Source: Frankia sp. AiPa1 (lineage in GTDB: Bacteria; Actinomycetota; Actinomycetes; Frankiales; Frankiaceae). Taken from it: a stretch of DNA of 64,000 nucleotides. The first letter of the stretch is position 1; each line of letters starts with the position of its first letter. The position numbers and the translations under genes are program-made. The notes under the pieces are model-generated. The model had not been told where the DNA came from. It was given only the letters and a program-made list of their open reading frames with translations, and made no database searches. Shown one piece after another: positions 18,366 to 26,762 of this stretch. The DNA is taken from contig NZ_JALKFZ020000188.1 of NCBI RefSeq assembly GCF_023243075.1, positions 1-64,000 of the forward strand. Direction: 5' to 3'.

Positions 18366-18690
18366 GTACGTCGGACGGTGCGCGTGCCGCCGAGGACGTC
18401 GGACGTGGTCCGAGCCCGACCGGGGATCGGGCGGGAACCGGCCGATCTGCTGTGATGGACCATCATTACCCGCGAGAAAAACCCTAGCGGTGACCTCGGG
18501 AGGTTCACCGGCGGTGACCGGCGAGCCTCCCGGAGCAGCGGCCCCCGATGGACTCGCCATCTCTGCCTGCCCGGTGGGCGCCGCGACGACGTACGACGCC
18601 GAAAGCCGTCACATCGGGGCATCGGGGCATCCGGAACCAGTTGGCCGAGGGCGAGGGCCACTGGCCTCGGTCGATCATGGCGCAGGCGGA

Positions 18691-20094
18691 TCAGGCCGCC
18701 GGCTCGGTGGCAAGGAGCGTGAAGACGTCCAGGTCGCGTAGTGCGGCGCTGGCGTTGATCGCCATCGACAGGAACATCCGGTCGGAGTGTTCGGTGGGTG
18801 CCGCGCTCGCGTACACGCAGCCGATCATCGTGATGAGCGGGCCCTGCAACATGCCGCGCCGATAGTCGTCGAAGCACCGGTCGGCCGAGTAGTCAGTGAC
18901 GCCGAGCTCGAGGAGACGCTCGTGGTAGGCGGCGACGAGCCGCCGTTCGTGGGCCCGCCGTTCGTCCGGCGGCAGGGCCGTGGACAGGAAGTAGGCGAGG
19001 TCGCGGCCAGGGAAGCCCGCCTCAAGCGTCTGCCAGTCGACGGTGACCACCTCGGGCAGCCCCGCCCCGGCCTCCCCCACCACGGTCCCGTCGGCCACGG
19101 TCCCGTCGGCCACGACATCGCCGGCCACGACATCGCCGGCCACGGCATCGCCGGCCGGCGGGTCTCGGAACAGCAGGTTGTCCAGGCGGTAGTCGCCGTG
19201 CACGAGCGAGACCGGGGCCCCGGTGGTCCGCGGCCAGGTGGCGATGCCCTCGGCGGCCGTCCGCAGGGTCTCGATGTCAGCGGGGGTGAGCCGGTCACGG
19301 AAGCGTTCGGTGAACTCGGCGGCGGCCTTTGTGGCGACGCCGCCCAGGAAGGCGGCGCCGGCCTCGTTGAGGCGCACCAGCCAGGGTGTGTGCGGGGTGA
19401 GTTCGGGGCTGTTCCAGAATGGCGCGTGCAGACCGGCGAGGTTACGCACGGCGACAAGCGCCTGCTGCACGGTACAGCCGGTCAGCTGGTCGCCGGGCCG
19501 GGCCGGATAAGCGTCCTCGAGTACGAGGGTGAAGGTCAGCGAGTCGGGCGCAAGCTCGGCCAGCCAGGCCCGCGGCACCCGGATGAGCGAGCGCTCGGCG
19601 AAGAACCGGTAGTACCCCAGCTCGTTGCGGAATCCGTTACGCAGCCGACCGCGCACCTTCGCGTCGCCCGCGGCAAGTTTCACCACCACGCTGGCCGGCC
19701 CTGCTCCCGCCAGCCCTGCTTCCACCGGCCCTGCTCCCGCCAGCGCGGCGTCAGCCGCCACAGCGCCGGTCGGCGCCGTGCCCGACGATGTCGCGGCCTC
19801 CAAGCCAGCGCCGTCGGCCGCGCCAGAACCGCTCGCGGAGCCGGAGCCGGAGCCGCCGACCGTATCGGAGCTGTCCGCGTAGGTCAGATGGAAGCGGTAG
19901 CTGACAGCGGTCTGGCCGGTGCCGACGCGCTCGTAGCGCAGGGCGGTCACCTCGGCGTCGGCACCGCCGGCGCGCAGCACCTCGGTCATCCACGCGGGAG
20001 TGATCTCGGCCGGGTCGTCGACGATCAGACGGGCGCCCCGCGGGGTGGCGTACAGGCCGTCGACGGGTACCACGCTCGGCGAGTGGGCGCTCAT
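18691..20094 (-). CDS. APH-like phosphotransferase family protein
   Basis: 467 aa from ATG 20094, overlapping the stop of a small upstream frame (ATGA). Kinase-fold motifs: SLVHGDYRLDNLLF (catalytic Asp and Asn) and VTVDWQTLEAGFPGRDLAYFL (metal Asp). Aminoglycoside-phosphotransferase relatives in lipid-degradation clusters often sit beside FadE genes, and their substrate is usually unknown. Two low-complexity inserts are odd: a Gly/Ser/Ala-rich one of about 50 residues between YADSSDTV and ASVVVKLAAGD, and an AGDVV/ADGTV repeat after LLFRDPP. Both make the protein about 100 residues longer than usual (~350). Divergent from the amidohydrolase at 20489 across operator B. Confidence 0.82.
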   Translation of the reverse strand: MSAHSPSVVPVDGLYATPRGARLIVDDPAEITPAWMTEVLRAGGADAEVTALRYERVGTGQTAVSYRFHLTYADSSDTVGGSGSGSASGSGAADGAGLEAATSSGTAPTGAVAADAALAGAGPVEAGLAGAGPASVVVKLAAGDAKVRGRLRNGFRNELGYYRFFAERSLIRVPRAWLAELAPDSLTFTLVLEDAYPARPGDQLTGCTVQQALVAVRNLAGLHAPFWNSPELTPHTPWLVRLNEAGAAFLGGVATKAAAEFTERFRDRLTPADIETLRTAAEGIATWPRTTGAPVSLVHGDYRLDNLLFRDPPAGDAVAGDVVAGDVVADGTVADGTVVGEAGAGLPEVVTVDWQTLEAGFPGRDLAYFLSTALPPDERRAHERRLVAAYHERLLELGVTDYSADRCFDDYRRGMLQGPLITMIGCVYASAAPTEHSDRMFLSMAINASAALRDLDVFTLLATEPAA

Positions 20095-20246
20095 GCCACC
20101 CGCCCCGGGTTCCACGCACCGACTCCCTGCCCGGCCGCCCGCAGCCCAGCGGCCCGGTACGCAGCGGCCCGATGCCGGGCGGCCCATCGCTCGGTGGCCC
20201 GGGTCTCGGCGAGCGACTCGCCGGGTGCGCCCGTCTGGTCCGTCAT
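20091..20246 (-). CDS. Small Ala/Arg-rich protein upstream of the APH-like gene
   Basis: 51 aa, ATG 20246 with GGAGAGCGACGG upstream, ending in TGA that overlaps the ATG of the APH-like gene by 4 nt. The middle (ETRATERWAARHRAAAYRAAGLR) would form a charged amphipathic helix; no family recognised. The good ribosome site, G/C third-position bias and stop-start overlap argue for translation, either as a real small protein or as a coupling leader. It is the gene nearest to operator B on this strand. Confidence 0.5.
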   Translation of the reverse strand: MTDQTGAPGESLAETRATERWAARHRAAAYRAAGLRAAGQGVGAWNPGRVA

Positions 20247-20336
20247 CCGTCGCTCTCCTCATCGCGTCATCGCGCTTGGTGCAGCTGACCTGGCCCGGAC
20301 GTGCCGGGTCCGCAGGACGGGCGCGAGAGTAGTGCA

Positions 20337-20360
20337 CATCAATGTTGATGTCGACATCGA
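20337..20360. promoter_or_regulatory. TYRA-array operator B
   Basis: Four perfect boxes: TCAA 20339, TTGA 20345, TCGA 20351, TCGA 20357, in 6-bp phase. It lies between the small-ORF/APH unit (minus) and the amidohydrolase/dehydrogenase operon (plus). Confidence 0.65.
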
Positions 20361-20488
20361 GGTTACCTGCAGGCTACTGTGACCGGGTGGCGGACGGTCA
20401 TCACCTGGTGGTTCCGTCCCGTGCACCCTGCGTCCCGCGCACCCTATGTCCGGGACGCCCGGACGAGCAGCTCACGAAAGGCGACCAG

Positions 20489-21397
20489 GTGGCTTCCACG
20501 TTCGTAGCCCCCGCCGGCGGCGGTCGGCCCTGGCCCGCGGATCTCGGCATCATCGACACCCTGGTCGGGATTCCGCAGGACCCGGACACGCTGTACCGGT
20601 CGATCAGGGCGGCGGCGCGCGACCGGGAGTCCCGGGAGGACTTCGTGATGCCGGCGTCCTACATGTTTCACGACGTGCCGGACGCCCACGTCGGCGAGGT
20701 GGACCCGATCGCGTTTCTGCTCGACGAGATGGACCGGCACGGCATCGAGGTCGGGCTGATCAGCATGAGCGCGAACCCGGAGGTCGCCGAGCGGGCGCTC
20801 GCCAAGCATCCCGACCGGTTCGTCGGCTCGCTGACCTGCGACCCGAATCGGGGGGCGGAAGGCATCCGGGCCCTGGTGCGCGCCCACGAGCAGTTCGACG
20901 TCCGCGCGGTGAACATCGCCCCGCACCAGTGGGTTCCCCAGGTCGCCATCGACGCGCCGCTGATGTACCCGATCTACGCCAGGTGTGTCGAGCTCGGCAT
21001 CCCGGTGTTCGTGACCGTGGGAATCGCCGGCCCGCGGGTGCCATCGCGGGTGCAGCACGTCGAGCTGATCGACCAGGTGATGTACGACTTTCCCGAGCTG
21101 GTGTTCGTGATGCGCCACGGCGCGGAGCCATGGACCGACCTCGCGGTCAAACTGATGCTCAAATGGCCGAATCTGTACTACTCGACGAGTGCCTTCGCGC
21201 CGAAGTACTACCCGAAGGCCATTCTCGACTACGCCAACACCCGCGGCGCGGAGAAGATCCTCTACGCTGGCTATTTCCCGATGGGCCTCACCCTCGAGCG
21301 GATCGTGCGGGAACTCGCGCAGCTGCCGCTCAAGGAAAGCGTCTGGCCGAAGTTCCTGCGCGAGAACGCCGCCCGCATCCTCGGCATCACCCGGTGA
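20489..21397 (+). CDS. Amidohydrolase_2 family protein (paralogue 2, divergent)
   Basis: 302 aa from GTG 20489 with GAAAGG upstream. Shorter than its three relatives in the window and lacking their DNHYYE opening; it starts with DLGIIDTLVGIPQDP instead. TIM-barrel features: IAFLLDEMDRHGIEVGLIS, RFVGSLTCDPNRG, VNIAPHQW, FVMRHGAEPW and a C-terminal KILYAGYFPMGLTLERI segment where others have GSDWPH. The altered metal positions suggest a changed or metal-free mechanism (inference). First gene of an operon leading into a FadE pair (28-bp gap). Confidence 0.75.
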   Translation: MASTFVAPAGGGRPWPADLGIIDTLVGIPQDPDTLYRSIRAAARDRESREDFVMPASYMFHDVPDAHVGEVDPIAFLLDEMDRHGIEVGLISMSANPEVAERALAKHPDRFVGSLTCDPNRGAEGIRALVRAHEQFDVRAVNIAPHQWVPQVAIDAPLMYPIYARCVELGIPVFVTVGIAGPRVPSRVQHVELIDQVMYDFPELVFVMRHGAEPWTDLAVKLMLKWPNLYYSTSAFAPKYYPKAILDYANTRGAEKILYAGYFPMGLTLERIVRELAQLPLKESVWPKFLRENAARILGITR

Positions 21398-21425
21398 CGC
21401 CGGCTTCCCCGATGAGGACTGCCCA

Positions 21426-22562
21426 GTGAACCTGGCCTTCACCGATGAGCAGAACGAACTGCGCCGGACGGTGCGTGACTTCCTCGACGAGACGTCACCC
21501 GAGACGGAGGTCCGCCGGTTGATGGCGACCACCGAGGGCTACGACCAGTCCGTCTGGCGCCAGTTCGCCGGGGAGCTCGGCCTCGCTGGGCTCGCGGTGC
21601 CCGAGGAGTACGGCGGCGCCGGCTACGGGTTCGTCGAGCTCGGCATCGTGCTGGAGGAGGCCGGCCGCGCGCTGCTGTGCGCGCCGCTGCTGTCCAGCGT
21701 CGTGCTGGCCGGTTCCACCCTGCTCGGCATCGGCGACAAGGCGGCGAACGCCGACTACCTGCCCGGCATCACGGACGGCTCGACCACCGCCGCCCTGGCG
21801 CTCGCCGAGCCCGCCGCCCGCGGCGCCGACCCGGACGCGGTAGACGCGGTAAGGGTCACCGCCGCGCCGACGGCGCAGGGCTGGGTACTCACCGGCACCA
21901 AGTCGTACGTCATCGACGGCCACACCGCCGACCTGCTGCTCGTCGTCGCCCGCACCGGCGCGGGGCTCGGCGTCTTCGCCGTGGACGGGACCGCCCCGGG
22001 CGTCACCCGCACACCGCAGGAGACCCTCGACCAGACCCGCAAGCAGGCCACCATCACCTTCGCCTCGGCATCCGCGCGGCTCGTCGGCGAGGAGGGCGAG
22101 GCTCTGCCGGCGCTGCGTCGCGTGCTCGACCTCGCGACGGTGGCGCTGGCCGCCGAGCAGGTCGGTGGCGCCTCCCGGGCGCTGGAGCAGGCGGTCGAGT
22201 ACGCGAAGATCCGCGTCCAGTTCGGCAGGCCGATCGGGGCCTTCCAGTCCATCAAGCACAAGCTCGCCGATCTGCACCTGGGGGTGGAGACGGCGCGGTC
22301 CGCCGCGTACCACGGTCTGTGGGCGGCGGCGGAGAGCCCGGACGAACTGCCTGAGGCGGCGAGCCTCGCCGGCGGCTGCTGCGGCGACATGTTCGTCACC
22401 ACGGCGGCCGAGAACGTCCAGGTCCATGGCGGGATCGGCTTCACCTGGGAACATCCCGCGCATCTCTACGTCAAGCGGGCGCACAGCTCGCGGCTGCTGT
22501 TCGGCACCCCGGCCGAGCATCGTCAGCGGCTCGCCGGCCTGGTGCTCGCCGCCCCGGCCTGA
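21426..22562 (+). CDS. Acyl-CoA dehydrogenase, smaller subunit of a FadE pair
   Basis: 378 aa from GTG 21426. N-terminal NLAFTDEQNELRRTVRDFL is a textbook ACAD opening; then AVPEEYGGAGYGFVE, RVQFGRPIGAFQSIKHKLAD and QVHGGIGFTWEHPAHLY with Glu at the catalytic position. The substrate loop is reduced (ALALAEPAARGAD). Between the amidohydrolase gene and its large partner at 22623. Third of four pairs. Confidence 0.9.
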   Translation: MNLAFTDEQNELRRTVRDFLDETSPETEVRRLMATTEGYDQSVWRQFAGELGLAGLAVPEEYGGAGYGFVELGIVLEEAGRALLCAPLLSSVVLAGSTLLGIGDKAANADYLPGITDGSTTAALALAEPAARGADPDAVDAVRVTAAPTAQGWVLTGTKSYVIDGHTADLLLVVARTGAGLGVFAVDGTAPGVTRTPQETLDQTRKQATITFASASARLVGEEGEALPALRRVLDLATVALAAEQVGGASRALEQAVEYAKIRVQFGRPIGAFQSIKHKLADLHLGVETARSAAYHGLWAAAESPDELPEAASLAGGCCGDMFVTTAAENVQVHGGIGFTWEHPAHLYVKRAHSSRLLFGTPAEHRQRLAGLVLAAPA

Positions 22563-22622
22563 CCTCGTCGACCAATTGACCGTTCACGTGACCGCCGCCG
22601 AGGCGGGTGGAGGCTGAGCCCG

Positions 22623-23870
22623 ATGTCGAACCCGTCCACTGGCACGCCCGACGCTCCTGCGGCCGCCGCGGCGGTCGCGGCGGCCGTCGGTCCCGAAGCG
22701 GTTTCCGAGGATCGCGCGACGTTCGCCGCCCGGGTCCGGGCCTGGTTCGAGGCGAACGCACCCCGCCGGGGCTCCGCGGAGGACTTCTCGGCGATCCACG
22801 TCGTGTCCGGCTCGACGCCCGAGGAGTTCAACCGGCGCGAGGAGCACGCGATCGAGGTCACCCGGGCCTGGCAGCGCAGGCTCTACGAGGCGGGTCTCGC
22901 CGGGCGTTCCTGGCCGACCGAGTGCGGCGGGCACGGTGCGCCGGCCTGGCAGGACGAGGTCGTCATCGCCGAACAGGCTCGTTTCGGCGTGTCCACGAAG
23001 ATGTTCGCCGTCGGCCTGGAGATGACCCCCGCCGTGCTGTTCGCGCACGGCACCGCCGAACAGCGCGCCCACTACCTGCCGGCGATCGTGCGCGGCGAGC
23101 AGACCTGGTGCCAGCTGCTGTCCGAGCCCGGCGCCGGCTCCGATCTCGCCAGCGTCCAGACCCGGGCGACCCCGGTGGAGGGCGGCGGCTGGTCGGTCAG
23201 CGGGCAGAAGGTGTGGACGTCCAACGCCGGCGGCGCCGAATACGCCCTGCTCATCGCCCGGACGGGCACTCGGGAGGAAGGGCGCAAGGGTCTGTCCTGC
23301 TTCGCCATCCAGGTCTCCCAGCCCGGGGTGGACGTCCGCCCGCTGCGGCAGATGTCCGGTGGCTACCACTTCAACGAGGTCTTCCTCGACGACGCGTTCG
23401 TCCCCGAGATCGGCCTGATCGGCGGCCTCGGCGACGGCTGGGCCGTGCTGCGCACCATGCTCGCCAGCGAGCGGGCCGCGATCGGCGGCGGCACGAGCGC
23501 CCGCTCGTCCACCCAGCTCGTCGCGCTCGTGCGCGAACTGGAGCTGGAGCAGGACGCCGGGGTCCGGGAGCTTGTGGCCGAGGCGGTCATCCGGGAACGC
23601 ACCCTGGACCTGACCCGCGCGCGGATCGCCGCCGGGCACACCATCGCCGCCGCCGGCTCCGTCACCAAGCTGCTGTACTCCGAGCATGCGCGCCTGAGCG
23701 CCGACGCGGCGATGACGATCCTCGGCCTCGCCGGCACGGTCCTGGACGACCCGCGGTCCGCGCCGTGGATCGAGCGGCTGCTGTTCGCGCCGGGGCTGCG
23801 CCTCGGTGGCGGCACCGACGAGATCCAGCGCAACGCCATCGCCGAACGCGGCCTTGGCCTCCCCCGCTGA
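22623..23870 (+). CDS. Acyl-CoA dehydrogenase, larger subunit of a FadE pair
   Basis: 415 aa from ATG 22623; GGTGGAGG lies upstream. An Ala-rich N-terminal tail precedes the fold. Motifs: SWPTECGGHG, WCQLLSEPGAGSDLASV, VWTSNAGGAEYAL, and a C-terminal LGGGTDEIQRNAIAERGLGLPR. It is expected to pair with the preceding gene's product in an alpha2beta2 enzyme acting on bulky acyl-CoA. Ends the operon that begins at the amidohydrolase gene. Confidence 0.9.
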   Translation: MSNPSTGTPDAPAAAAAVAAAVGPEAVSEDRATFAARVRAWFEANAPRRGSAEDFSAIHVVSGSTPEEFNRREEHAIEVTRAWQRRLYEAGLAGRSWPTECGGHGAPAWQDEVVIAEQARFGVSTKMFAVGLEMTPAVLFAHGTAEQRAHYLPAIVRGEQTWCQLLSEPGAGSDLASVQTRATPVEGGGWSVSGQKVWTSNAGGAEYALLIARTGTREEGRKGLSCFAIQVSQPGVDVRPLRQMSGGYHFNEVFLDDAFVPEIGLIGGLGDGWAVLRTMLASERAAIGGGTSARSSTQLVALVRELELEQDAGVRELVAEAVIRERTLDLTRARIAAGHTIAAAGSVTKLLYSEHARLSADAAMTILGLAGTVLDDPRSAPWIERLLFAPGLRLGGGTDEIQRNAIAERGLGLPR

Positions 23871-23901
23871 GGCCCCCTTTCCGCCGCGGCGCCGGAATCA
23901 T

Positions 23902-23916
23902 GCCGGCCGGGCCGGC
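23902..23916. terminator. Short GC hairpin between convergent genes
   Basis: GCCGGC (23902-23907), loop CGG, GCCGGC (23911-23916), in the 57-bp gap between the stops of the dehydrogenase and SMP-30 genes. Small but well placed. Confidence 0.4.
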
Positions 23917-23927
23917 GCTCGGAGTGC

Positions 23928-24782
23928 TCACGGGCGGCCCGCCCCGGCAACGGGAACCTGGCGGGTGAGCACGACCGACGTGCGCCGCCCGCCCAGCGTC
24001 GAGGAGTTCCAGTCGAGGGCCGCGCACAGGAACAGCGTGCGCCGGTCCTCGCCACCCAGGGCGCAGGCGATGGCCATCCGCTCGCCGGTGTCGATCACGT
24101 CGGTCACCTCCCCACCGGGAAGGATCCGGCGGAACTCGTGGGCCAACGGGAACGCGGCCCAGACGGCACCCTCGGCGTCCAGGGCGATGCCGTCGGGCGC
24201 CGCGCCGAGACGATCGGCCAGCACCCGGCGACCGGAGAGAACCCCTTGCCCGTCGAGGTCAAAGGCGGTCAGGCGACGGCCCTTGGACTCGGCCACGATC
24301 AGTGTCCGGCCGTCGGGGCTGATCGCCGAGCCGTTCGGGAAGTCCATCCCGTCGGCGACGACCGCGGCCGAACCGTCGGGGCGGACCCGGACGATCACCC
24401 CGGCGTCCGGCTCGGTGGGGTAGCTGCCGACGAACCCGGTGCCGGTGGCGTCCACGACCATGTCGTTGAGCTCGTCGTCGACCAGCCCGGACAGGTCGGC
24501 GTGGACGGTGAACGAGCCGTCGGCGGCCAGCCGCAGGATGGTCCGCTCGGCCATCGAGACCACCAGCGGCGTCCCGTCCGGCAGGAAGCCGAGCCCGGAC
24601 GGCTTGCGGCCGGACAGGACCGCCACCCGTGTCGTCTCGCCGGCGAGCGTCGCGCGGTGGACCGCCTCACCGTGCATGTCGGAGAACCAGAGCTGGCCCG
24701 CATGCCAGCGCGGTCCTTCGACGAACACGAACCCCTGCGCGAGCGGCCGCGGCGTCAGTCCCGACAGTGGTACGGAACTCAT
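23928..24782 (-). CDS. SMP-30/gluconolactonase family beta-propeller
   Basis: 284 aa; ATG 24782 with GGGAGG upstream. Six-bladed propeller signatures: FVEGPRWHAGQLWFSD (metal Glu at the first blade), LGFLPDGTPLVVSM, LSGLVDDELNDMVVD (metal Asn/Asp), DFPNGSAISPDGRTL and APDGIALDAEGAVW (metal Asp). The family hydrolyses lactones using calcium or zinc. In this operon, after a FadD17-like ligase and an LLM oxidoreductase, it may open a lactone formed during degradation, for example a Baeyer-Villiger product (inference). Confidence 0.85.
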   Translation of the reverse strand: MSSVPLSGLTPRPLAQGFVFVEGPRWHAGQLWFSDMHGEAVHRATLAGETTRVAVLSGRKPSGLGFLPDGTPLVVSMAERTILRLAADGSFTVHADLSGLVDDELNDMVVDATGTGFVGSYPTEPDAGVIVRVRPDGSAAVVADGMDFPNGSAISPDGRTLIVAESKGRRLTAFDLDGQGVLSGRRVLADRLGAAPDGIALDAEGAVWAAFPLAHEFRRILPGGEVTDVIDTGERMAIACALGGEDRRTLFLCAALDWNSSTLGGRRTSVVLTRQVPVAGAGRP

Positions 24783-24879
24783 GCGGGCCTCCCTCGGAAC
24801 TCCCTGGCACGGTTGCTGTCCCGGACAATGCTCGACCTGCGGTGACGGAGGTCAACGGACCATGTCACCGGACCGTGCG

Positions 24880-26532
24880 TCAGGTCAGCAGGGCATCGAT
24901 GCGGGCCCGGTCGGCCGGCTCGAGCGGGCGCAGCGGCTCGCCCTTCGCCGAGCGCCAGACCACGTCGTCGGCCTGCCAGGCCTCGCGCCGAAGCCGCATC
25001 TTGTCGATCTTCATGCTGCCGAGTTTCGGCAGTTCCTCGGCGACCCGGACGAACGACGGCACCCATTTGGGGCCGAGGTCGGGCTGCTCGGCGAGGAAGG
25101 CGTCGAACGCGCTCGGATCGAAACTCGCACCACCGCGCAGCTCGAGTGCGACCATCACCCGGTCCCCCACCGGATCGTCCGGGACCGCGTAGACGGCCAC
25201 CGACCGGACGTCCGGGTAGCGGCCGACGATGGCCTCCACCGGCGCGGCCGCGAAGTTCTCGCCGTCCACCCGCAGCCACTCGTTCGAGCGGCCGGCGAAG
25301 TACAGCCAGCCGTCGTCATCCCGGTAGGCAAGGTCGCCCGACCAGTAGGCACCCTCGCGGAAACGAGCCGACGTCGCCTCGGTGTTGTTGTAGTAGCCCT
25401 CGAAACCGTTGGTCGGCTCGGTCTCCACGATCTCGCCGACGGCCACGTCGAGGTTGGTGGGCCGCCCGTCCGGACCGCGGGTGACCGGCGGGCACTGCGC
25501 GCCGGTCGCGGCATCGAGCACCTTGACGGTCGGGTCGGGCCGCCCGAGCGACCCGTCGGGCATCGACGGATCACGCCGGATGATGATGATGCCCTCGGTG
25601 GAGCCGTAGCTGTCGCGCACGGTGGCGCCGAAACGACGGGCGAACTCCCGGATGTCGCGCACCGACGCCTCGTTGCCGACCGCGATCCGCAGCGGGTTGT
25701 CGGCGTCGTCCGGCCGCTCGGGCGTGGCCAGGATGTAGTTGAGGACCTTGCCGGTGTAGGTCATCATCGTCGCGCCGGTGCGCCGCACGTCCGGCAGGGT
25801 GTTCGAGGCCGAGAACCTCGGCCGGGTCACGATCGGGACGCCGGCGGCCAGCGTCGCCGCCCAGCCGGTGAACAGCGAGCTGGAGTGGAAGAACGGCAGC
25901 GGCGAATACACCACGTCCCGGCCGCGGACCAGATCGCTTATCTTCGCGACGTGTGCACCGGTGCGGGCGAACCGGCCGCTGGTGCAGCGCACCGCCTTGG
26001 GCAGCCCGGTCGACCCGGACGTGAAGATCAGCAGGAACAGGTCCTCGGGCCGAACCGGCACGTCTGGCAACGTCACCGGGCTCGCCTCGACGAGCGCGGC
26101 GTACTCGGGGGTGTCGACCACGAGGAGCCGCTCGCCCGGCACACCGGTGTCCACACCGTCGAGCAGCGGCCGGAAACCGGCGGACGTGACCAGCAGCTGG
26201 CAGTCGGTGTGCCGCACGAGCTGGCCGAGCTGGTCACCACGATAGGTGGAGTTGATCCCGACGACGGTGGCGCCGGACAGCGCGGCTGCCCCCAGCCAGA
26301 ACACGTGGTCGGGCACGTTCTCGAGCAGTACGCCGATGTGCGGTGGACGCCGCGGGTCCCGGACCCGCTCGAAGTAGGCCGCCCGGCGGGCGGACTGCTC
26401 CACGAGCTCCCGATAGCTCCACCGCTGCTCGCCGATGATCAGCCCGGTCTCGTCATCCGCGGCCCGCGCCCGCAGCAGCTCCGCCGCGGTCGCCGCCGCC
26501 GCGGTCGCGGGCGTCGCCGTCGAGACTCCCAC
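24880..26532 (-). CDS. Acyl-CoA synthetase, FadD17/FATP-like
   Basis: 550 aa from GTG 26532, preceded by GGAGCGG; GTG 26631 would add 33 Ala/Gly-rich residues. AMP-binding motifs: LIFTSGSTGLPKAV (P-loop), YGSTEG, and YWSGDLAYRDDDGWLYF leading to GRSNEWLRVDGENF. The sequence near the C-terminus is LPKLGSMKIDK, with the catalytic Lys. The RVDGENF wording is typical of the FadD17/FATP branch that activates long-chain or sterol-derived acids. Middle gene of the minus-strand operon 27776-23928. Its N-terminal ~15 residues are Thr/Ala-rich. Confidence 0.85.
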   Translation of the reverse strand: MGVSTATPATAAAATAAELLRARAADDETGLIIGEQRWSYRELVEQSARRAAYFERVRDPRRPPHIGVLLENVPDHVFWLGAAALSGATVVGINSTYRGDQLGQLVRHTDCQLLVTSAGFRPLLDGVDTGVPGERLLVVDTPEYAALVEASPVTLPDVPVRPEDLFLLIFTSGSTGLPKAVRCTSGRFARTGAHVAKISDLVRGRDVVYSPLPFFHSSSLFTGWAATLAAGVPIVTRPRFSASNTLPDVRRTGATMMTYTGKVLNYILATPERPDDADNPLRIAVGNEASVRDIREFARRFGATVRDSYGSTEGIIIIRRDPSMPDGSLGRPDPTVKVLDAATGAQCPPVTRGPDGRPTNLDVAVGEIVETEPTNGFEGYYNNTEATSARFREGAYWSGDLAYRDDDGWLYFAGRSNEWLRVDGENFAAAPVEAIVGRYPDVRSVAVYAVPDDPVGDRVMVALELRGGASFDPSAFDAFLAEQPDLGPKWVPSFVRVAEELPKLGSMKIDKMRLRREAWQADDVVWRSAKGEPLRPLEPADRARIDALLT

Positions 26533-26762
26533 CCGCTCCGGCGCGTCCGATAATTCTCCCTGCGCGTCCGCGGTTCTCCCCGGCACGTCCGCCCGTGCCT
26601 GCGCGCCCTCTGCCAAGGCCGTGCTCCCCACTCTTACGTCGGCTCCGGTGGTGCGGGCGTCCCGCGGCGCCACCCGAGGACGTCCGGCGCCGCCAGGGGG
26701 ACAGTTTGGCGACGCTGGATACTGACAGGACCCGGCGCGGCGGACCATGCCGCTCGCGGGCC

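Larger units (their letters stand above)
18052..18690. other. Gene-poor stretch with inverted and tandem repeats
   Basis: About 640 bp between the dehydrogenase pair and the APH-like gene. Open frames exist on both strands but show no family likeness. Near its left end is CCCGGC/GCCGGG (18069-18085), a possible weak terminator. A 12-bp inverted repeat (18152-18210) and a 7-bp tandem repeat (18338-18365) are listed separately. Confidence 0.5.

Noticed and set aside
18177-18560. 127-codon minus frame in the gene-free stretch
   Set aside because: Pro/Arg/Ala-rich, no ribosome site or motif, and no family likeness; equally long frames exist in other phases.
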